The notes beneath the pieces are model-generated. The model saw only the letters and a list, made by a program, of their open reading frames with translations, was not told the DNA's origin and searched no databases. A DNA stretch of 64,000 nt from Neckera pumila (Eukaryota > Streptophyta > Bryopsida > Hypnales > Neckeraceae): assembly GCA_963969595.1 (NCBI GenBank), contig OZ018408.1:4771823-4835822 (forward strand), given 5' to 3'. The position numbers and the translations under genes are program-made. Of this stretch, positions 57,701-64,000 are shown piece after piece. Each line of letters opens with the position of its first letter. The stretch's first letter is position 1.

Positions 57701-58329
57701 GTACCTAGGCTTTGTCAATGGCGAATGTCCAAGAAGGCTGGTTTGGCTATGGCGTCCACCTGGCTCATCACCGCTCAACACTCTTGGAGCTTTAGGTTGC
57801 CTTATCTAAATGAAAGTTTCGATTTCAATACCTACAAAATACGTACATATTGAAAACTCGAAATTGCTCACTTCCACTCTGCTCTCTTAGTGATGCATCT
57901 GATGCGATATAGCCTTCACTTGATCCATGTATATGTTGTCGGATTTTTTGCTTGGTAATTTTTTAGTAATTTTTTTGTGTAAGTTTTCTTTTCAAAGTAT
58001 GTTGCCTACACTAATCGAATGCTTGTTCATATTAGACAATATGCGAATGGTGGCCTATCGAACATTGTTAGGAGAGCCGAGGCATTAATGCCAGACTTGT
58101 ACGTGTTGCCTCGTTATTATTCAAGTCCAAGGACAGCTCCATTTTGGGGAGACAGGTACGTTTGCATCTACCTTGCTTGGACTCTTGCGTTTGCCATGTT
58201 TTTACATCATAGGAAGTTTGAATGCGTGTGTGAGTGGTTCCACGTTGCCTTCACGTCGTTCGAAGTATGAACTTTGTACTCCTGTATCTCTCCATAGCGC
58301 TTTCTAGGAGTAAGGTAGAGGATACTTCA
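54703..58329. other. Intergenic region with a GT-rich island, no gene recognised
   Basis: 54.7-56.3 kb has only chance ORFs. 56.3-58.3 kb is less AT-rich with GT-rich and pyrimidine tracts and looks transcribed or promoter-like. Frames of 80-130 codons exist on both strands but none has a recognisable domain. The missing first exon of the downstream SDR gene may lie here. A T-rich run is at about 56023-56050. Confidence 0.35.
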
Positions 58330-58612
58330 CTTCAAGAATTTTAATAGAGCTCTGGAGATCGTTTTGAGTACAAGAGCCAAACTCTCTGGAGATAAAATTT
58401 TTCAAACTCAATGTTTGAATTTCGTGATATGCAATTCCATATTGGAAGGTTGTAAACTCGTATTAGAGGGACGGTGTGCAACCCCATTTCCATTCAAAAG
58501 TCATAGCCATTCAGCCAAAAGACGCTTGCAATTCAGCTTGCTAATTGACGGCCAACCAAGTGTTGGACGAGATGAATTGCTTTTGAAAACAGGGGTCAGT
58601 CAATAAGAGACA
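58330..58612 (+). repeat. Dispersed repeat (partner in SYP61 intron)
   Basis: Collinear with 26745-27030: ACAAGAGCCAAACTC, CCATTTCCATTCAAAA, CAGCTTGCTAATTGACGGCC, AACCAAGTGTTGGA, GATGAATTGCTT and ACAGGGGTCAG. Short ORFs in it are by-products. Confidence 0.65.
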
Positions 58613-58948
58613 GGATCAGTCCCTAACAGTTTCTGGTGTCCTCTACCGTACTTATCAGCACCTGTTAGGTGTTTTGAAAACACCTAAATGCTAGCTTCTA
58701 CTTATATGGTTTGGTTAACCCCTATTCACTGTCTTGCTTTAACGATGAGTGTTACAAGCAAAGTTGAGGTTGCTACTTATCACATGAGTGCAACTGAGTG
58801 GACTTTTAACTATACCTGACGCTAGTTGCATCTGTTGGATAACCTGATTTGTCTGTTTGTTGTTACTACGAACCCCTAGTCTTCGGTATGTCGAAGGTGG
58901 AGTCCTGTGGATGCAAGGATGAAATCAGTGCTTGGAAGCTCATCACAG

Positions 58949-60338
58949 GTTTGCAGGCAAAGTGGTGGTGGTGACCGGGGGAGCCAGTGGCATAGGGGAG
59001 GCGACGGCTCGCCTGTTCGTCGAGCATGGAGCGTACGTTGTCATCGCGGACATCAACCAGGAGACCGGAAGAAAGCTTTCTGAGGAGCTTGGGGACAAGC
59101 ATTCCCGATTCGTGAGCTGTGATGTGAAAAAGGAGCGCGACGTCGCTGCGTTGGTGGACGAAGCCATGCAATGGAAGGGCAAGCTTGACGTCTACTTCAG
59201 CAACGCAGGCTTCGTAGGCGCTTTAGGCTCCATTGAAGAGCTCAGCCTTGAAGATTTCGATGAAACGTTGGCTGTGAACTTGCGAGGTAAAGGCAATTTC
59301 AATTAAACTGGCAACTTGTTTCAAATCGCCAAATCTGAGATCTTAGCAGGAATTTTTATTACACATAAAGAGACCTTGTTTTGCCAACAAACATCTCCTC
59401 TAAGTTCTCCATTATAAACTCTTGAAGAGATTTGGTTCTTCCATCGTCCTCTCTGCTTCCCTCTCCCTCTCTCTAATTGCTCCATGTTAGCCTACTCATG
59501 GAAGGTCTTCCAATTGGTTGAAGAACGAAATGGATTCATGCTCAAGCGCTTCTTAGTAGGACAGGTATGGAGTAAGGTTGAGTAAAATTGTGGAAAAGTC
59601 TGCCTCTGTTTAAGCTCCTGGAACTTCTCCAGTTTAGACTCTTAACCAGTTTGGTTCTTCCATCGTCTTCTCTCCTATCCTCTCTCTCATTCTAAAAGCT
59701 CCATGTTAGCCTACGCATGGAAGTTCTTCCATTTGGTTGAAGAACGGAATGGATGCGTGCACAAGCGTTTTTTCTTAGGACACGTATACAATTATACAAA
59801 AATTTGCCTCTTTAACTGAAAATTGCCAAATTTAATGGAATCTTTCTTAGGTGCTGTTGTGGGCATCAAGCACGCCACTCGGGTGATGAAGCCCGTGATG
59901 AGTGGTTCCATAGTGTGCACCGGGAGCACTGCAAGTCAAATGGGAGGGTTAGGCCCGCACACGTATAGTGTGAGCAAGACGGCTCTCAAGGGCTTGGTTC
60001 AATCCACAGCTCTGGAGCTTCGAAGCTATGGCATCCGAGTGAATATGGTGTCGCCGGATGCGACTGCCACACCCATGTTCCAGAGAGTGCTGGAAGACTC
60101 CACTGGGGAGCCGTACACTCTGGAGCAAACCAAAGAGCGAATGATGAAGAGGGCTCTGTTGCCGAATCGTCCGCTTACGAGTGGGGATGTGGCGAATGCG
60201 GTGTTGTTTCTTTGTAGTGAGGAAGCAGGGTACATCAGTGGCCATAATCTGCTCCTGGATGCTGCCAGGACTGTGGGACTGCCTGTGCCTGCTGGTTTCC
60301 ATCACTGGTTTGCTGGATACTCTCCCATGCTCAAGTAA
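58949..60338 (+). CDS. Short-chain dehydrogenase/reductase (SDR), 5' incomplete
   Basis: Classical NAD(P)-dependent SDR of the plant ABA2/secoisolariciresinol-dehydrogenase-like group (SDR110C). Two exons seen: 58949-59286 and 59851-60338, joined in phase (NLRG/AVVGIKHA), at least 274 aa. Motifs: the dinucleotide site TGGASGIGEATA near the N-terminus, VIADINQETG (acidic residue favouring NAD), YFSNAG, the catalytic Ser in CTGSTAS, and YSVSK with Tyr and Lys. A family-typical GYISGHNLLLDAARTVG precedes the C-terminus. In this frame a TGA lies at 58920-58922 with no ATG after it, so the start must be in an upstream exon. Acceptors CACAG/G (58948) or TTTGCAG/GC (58956) are possible; the first exon was not found. 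The substrate cannot be told from sequence. Confidence 0.88.
59431..59788 (+). repeat. Direct duplication inside the SDR intron
   Basis: Two copies about 220 bp apart (about 59431-59572 and 59651-59788). Both run GGTTCTTCCATCGTC, a CTCTC tract, GCTCCATGTTAGCCTAC, CATGGAAG, TTGGTTGAAGAACG and CACAAGCG/CTCAAGCG, and end in TTAGGACACGTA or GTAGGACAGGTA. Both are upstream of the true acceptor at 59850. Confidence 0.85.
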
Positions 60339-61139
60339 TCTAATCCCCCCTTTTGTTCCTGAAGAACGATTCCATCTCGGATTTGGCTTGGCAAGGAGGT
60401 GTGGAAGATTTCTGTCAATGTTTTGGATTGCAAGTGACAGCTTTTGTCCAGCTTGTTTGAATTCATTTCATGGTCAAATTTCAGGGCTGGACATATGTCT
60501 GCACAAGTATCTGGTATTCCATTTTCAGTTGGCCTGCATGACTCTGAGTTCCCTGTATTCACTATCGAATAAGCCAAAACTCTGAGTTTGTGTGATAGAA
60601 GATTTGCTATGTGAAAAGCGTAGTACTTTGTTGGCATGAACTCTGAATCTTGATAAGGTTATGACTTTTTGACATATAGAAGGTCAAGGACTTGAGAGTG
60701 GGATGAAGTGCAGAGATGAAGGTGCAAAGGTTTCTTCCAATGTTTTGAGTTTAAAAGGTATTTGGTGGCAAGGGTTACCAGAAGCTGCAAGCCAGCAGTC
60801 CAACCTTGTATGTTGTGTCCTTCAAGAATAGCAGATGTCAACTGATTCTCACTACTGGATTGATTCTCTCATTCGCATGATGTTGATTGAACACAATGAG
60901 AAAGCATGCAAATATTTTGTACAAGTAGGAGGATTTGTGTTTTCATATGACAAATGCATTGAAATGGTTTAATGTTTAGGCTCTTGAAATAGGGGCAACA
61001 CGTTTAAGACAGTCAAGACACAACAAAACTCTAATCACATCACGAAATTGATTACAAATTTGGTTTGTAGGTCTATGTCCTAATGCAGAGCACCTAGTCT
61101 TGGTCCTGAAGCCAATGGTAGAAACAATGCAATTCCTTC
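60339..61139. other. 3' flank of the SDR gene
   Basis: Probably the SDR 3' untranslated region up to about 60.7 kb, then spacer before the decayed gene on the other strand. No other gene recognised. Confidence 0.45.
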
Positions 61140-63582
61140 CTAACTACCCAATTTATAGGCGAGAATACAGGTCTCTTCTACAAAGGAGTGTTTTGCTTCT
61201 TTTGTTGTGCCTTCATCCAACGCCTCACTCTTGTTGTCCTGAACATAGTGGAGCGGATCAGTCCATGCTGTACGTAACCTTGACAAATGCTCGGAATTCA
61301 TCGATTGAACTCCACGTCTTTTGTATCCGTCATCACAAAGAAACGGATAAACATCTAGCAACACTGAGAAAAGATCAATAATCATTTGAAAAGGATCTTT
61401 GAAGCTGTTCTCTATGCTCCGTACTCTTTTCTTGTTTGTCTTTAAAGTTGGCTCTTGAGTGGATCTCTCCATAGGTGGGATTGCAGTAAGATTAGCATCC
61501 CCATGCTTCTCATACAGTAGGGGAGATTTGAGGCCTTTGGAAGACTGCGAGTTCCCCTGCATTCCCAGACTGCGAGAATGCAGAGAAGCAATTAGTTGAT
61601 GTGGTCGAAATGGTGCTACGTCATTTTTGGAAAAAAATAAAAAATAAATAAAAATTGCATAAAATGATATTTGGGATAAATTTTTTTTTTTGAATTTTTT
61701 TTTCTGACAACCCTTACCGGTTGATTACAGAATTTGGCCAGATTTGGAAACGGGCCTAAAATGGCCCTCCAATGCCCTCAAATCTCATCTAATGTTGAGA
61801 TTTTAGACCTTGGGTTCTATGTATCCAAGTTGAAGATAAAGGGCAAGGTATGGATAGTCCACATGCCTCTTCTCTAAACAAGCAGGCCTCTCTTCTAAAC
61901 CAGCATCTTTGGGTGTAACTTTGACGCTGGCCCACTTATAATTTGCATTTGTCCAACTATAGTTACAAACTTGTACCAAAACGTAAGACATAACACGCGC
62001 CACCAATTCCCCTTGTGCACTTCCTTCGACAATTCCCTCCCATATGCAAGGTAACACGTGATCTAAGATTTCACCCAAATTCAACTTCAATACTCGATTC
62101 ATTATATGACACGCAGCTTCAGCAAGCATTGGTTCCGATGGATATTGGGTGAACATTGAGCGCCTATCAGGGGAAATTACAAGGCACATGCCAAGATGCT
62201 TGGCCACCAAGGACGATGCCAACTCCGATTGGGGTTTAACAAAAACAGTGGCACGAACAAATAGCAATGCAACCGCTATGTTATGGTCCACCTTTAAGTC
62301 CATATTATGTATTGGTGTGATGCCCCTAAGCAACTTCGCCACAGACAATCTCACCACCCCTTTAACTAGGACGTCCGGTTCATCTCGGGCATTCGAGGCA
62401 GATTGAATGTAACTTCCAAACAAAGGCTGTCCTTAGTTTCTTGAAATGTAAGGTCAACTCAATTGTCAAGCCACAAGAAGAATCAAATAACTGATCCCGA
62501 ATTTTCTCCTTAGGAGCAAAGATATTGAAGGTATTCATTGTGTAGAATGGTGGAAGCAGCTTCGTGCTTTCTATTGAGTACCTATATAATCCATCTGGAA
62601 TCTGCAAAATATACTAAAGTGTTTGGTGCCACCATAAGTGCCAAGCAGACTACTTGCTTCGTCTATAGCAAAGGTAAGCAAAGCCTTATTTTTTACCTCA
62701 AAGACCTTCCAACTTTCCAAAAAGTTCACACAAGTCTTTTGTATCTCAGACTGCAAGTGACTCTCATCCTCCTCCCCAAGAAGCTTGTTTTGGAATTTGG
62801 TCATTTGCTCATTGATTTCCTTCCAAAAAGCAACTCCACTGACATTAGTCCCTCCAGATTCCAACTCCTCCACCATTTGCTTCTCACACCATTCTTTTAG
62901 GGTAATCTTGGTGGTTTTCACAGAATGGGCTAGTTGATCAATGCAGGCACAAATGAATGAAGCATAGAGAAGGCTACCTTTCAATCTCTCCTGCTCATTG
63001 TTTGGGTCAATAGAATCCAATACAAGCTTTTCTGCTATCCAGGAACGGGCAGGAATGCCGGAACTACTTTTAGTTCTAAGACAACAGTACATCACATACC
63101 GATCATTAGCGAATTCTTTCAACACTTGACTTTTCTTGGTACCTAAGCTTTGCACAAGAGAAGTATAGGGGGCAAAGTACTGCAAGCGCTCCCATCCAGT
63201 TGCACGTCTGTCAACAAAATTGGTAAACGTCTCCAAGCAGGAGCGATCATCTTTGTACACATCAGAGAAAGCCTTTAGCCAATCTTCTCTTTCTTTGGAG
63301 AAAAGCTTGGGGGCAGCGGATCCACCCCAAAAAGACTAGGGGGCATCGAATCCATCCAAAATTGACTTGCAGGCTAGCCTCTCTGCTTCAGACTGTGTTG
63401 TACAGCAAGCGTTTATATACGGCTCTAGAGTATCATAGCTGTGATCACCAAACCAAGCTGTGATCACCGAGGGTCCGGTGCGAGTGTACAACGCTTGGAA
63501 AATGTTTCCAAATATACCTTTGTAGGGTTTGTCTCCATGCTATATTATCCTCATGTGGTGGAGGCGGCGGAATATCCACCAT
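61140..63582 (-). pseudogene. Decayed NTPase-like gene, interrupted by a MITE
   Basis: On the minus strand a possible first exon MVDIPPPPPHEDNIAWRQTL (from 63582, donor CAAAG/GTATAT) is followed by a long frame: ERLACKSILDGFDAP, a TAG stop near 63336, then KLFSKEREDWLKAFSDVYKD through YVMYCCLRTKSSSGIPARSW to DEASSLL. It then needs two frame changes (near 62600 and 62435) to continue into SYIQSASNARDEPDVLVKGV and VARVMSYVLVQVCNYSWTNA. A MITE (R2 copy f) splits it at 61515-61794. The tail LLDVYPFLCDDGYKRRGVQS lies beyond it. The P-loop position reads SLGTKKSQ, lacking the Gly before Lys. The layout recalls, from memory only, a large family of uncharacterised NTPase-like proteins common in fungi and oomycetes. 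That link is uncertain; decay is clear. Confidence 0.6.
61515..61794 (+). mobile_element. Hairpin MITE family R2, copy f, inserted in the NTPase-like gene
   Basis: Left AGTAGGGGAGATTTGAGGCC, right GCCCTCAAATCTCATCTAATG, about 280 bp. It has GAGTTCCCCTGCATTCCCAG, TTGATGTGGTCG and GCTACGTCA in the interior. The NTPase-like reading frame ends at its right border (EPKV then stop) and resumes at its left border (LYEKHGDANLTAIPP), so the MITE is inside the old gene. Confidence 0.82.
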
Positions 63583-64000
63583 CTTGCTCCAACCAACGGC
63601 GTTCTGCAGAATTCAACTTTCTTGCGGTTCCAACTTCAATCCACGATCAACGAGTTTGGTTCATAAACCTGCACTAAAACAAAACAAGTGTCAAAACGAT
63701 GCTCCCAAAAACAAAATCACGGGATAATCATCCCTTTACTACCTAAATCCCTTGACCATTATACAAGCCCAACCAATAAGTGGAGAATATAAGCTTGCTT
63801 GCATATGGTTGCCTGCCCACTAATCGACCATGTCAATCACTTTAATATAAAAACCCTCTATCACCGCTTCACACATCCACAAACGGCTACATCACTTTGC
63901 TGGTGGCACAAAAATGTTTATCAATCACTAGCATAATCACTCTTCAAAGATGAAACCCTCATAACAATCAACACCCTGCACTCCCATAGCTGCAACCTCT
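63583..64000. other. Terminal flank
   Basis: Upstream of the decayed gene on its strand. AT-rich, with no ORF of note and no recognised element. The window ends inside it. Confidence 0.4.

Noticed and set aside
58364..58606. Possible first exon of the SDR gene in this ORF
   Set aside because: The stretch is part of a dispersed repeat also found in a SYP61 intron, so the frame is accidental.
61140..61562. 140-codon ORF as an independent gene
   Set aside because: Its first residues are read from a MITE end and the rest fits the displaced C-terminal part of the NTPase-like gene.

Overview
The window is nuclear DNA of a land plant. Evidence: spliced genes with GT-AG introns; a plant-type POLTERGEIST-LIKE protein phosphatase, a plant Qc-SNARE of the SYP61 type, a plant ePHD/AAA ATPase and a thylakoid protein with a transit-peptide-like N-terminus; and long AT-rich intergenic DNA full of small transposable elements. 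The long, SGP-repeat-rich phosphatase and the overall texture suggest a seedless plant, most likely a bryophyte such as a moss. That is an inference from style and was not tested. I found no prokaryotic, organellar or viral genes.

Layout. 1.6-5.1 kb (-): POL/PLL-type PP2C phosphatase, six coding exons, about 934 aa. 6.4-22.4 kb: gene-poor AT-rich DNA with several families of non-autonomous DNA transposons. 23.0-24.2 kb (+): a small three-exon gene for a 73-aa single-pass membrane protein. 24.9-27.9 kb (-): SYP61-like syntaxin, six exons, 265 aa. 30.6-38.7 kb (-): large ePHD + AAA ATPase of the At3g15120 type, about 1,900 aa. 38.7-44.9 kb: AT-rich DNA with a 91-bp tandem array, a 518-bp element with a target duplication, and a second TTAA-type element. 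45.4-46.8 kb (+): three-exon gene for a thylakoid proline-rich MPH1-like protein, 215 aa, with a 12-bp minisatellite in its presumed 5' leader. 47-58.8 kb: repeats, including a 737-bp near-perfect foldback element. 58.9-60.3 kb (+): short-chain dehydrogenase/reductase (SDR), first exon not found. 61.1-63.6 kb (-): decayed NTPase-like gene with an in-frame stop, frameshifts and a MITE inserted in it.

The genes are unrelated housekeeping or regulatory loci (signalling phosphatase, trans-Golgi SNARE, chromatin ATPase, photosystem II maintenance, SDR metabolism). I see no operon-like logic. The most novel content is in the repeats. One is a family flanked by TTAA with termini reading CCCCTAAAGGACC, which fits the piggyBac pattern. 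It has at least five near-full copies, one solo half, and a possible second family. The other is a roughly 250-310 bp hairpin MITE family (six copies) that carries an internal TGACGTGGC/GCCACGTCA palindrome and has inserted into the NTPase-like gene.

Limits: all splice sites were read by eye. Exon boundaries were checked by phase and by remembered family conservation, not by transcripts or alignment. Family names for transposons rest on termini and target-site patterns only.
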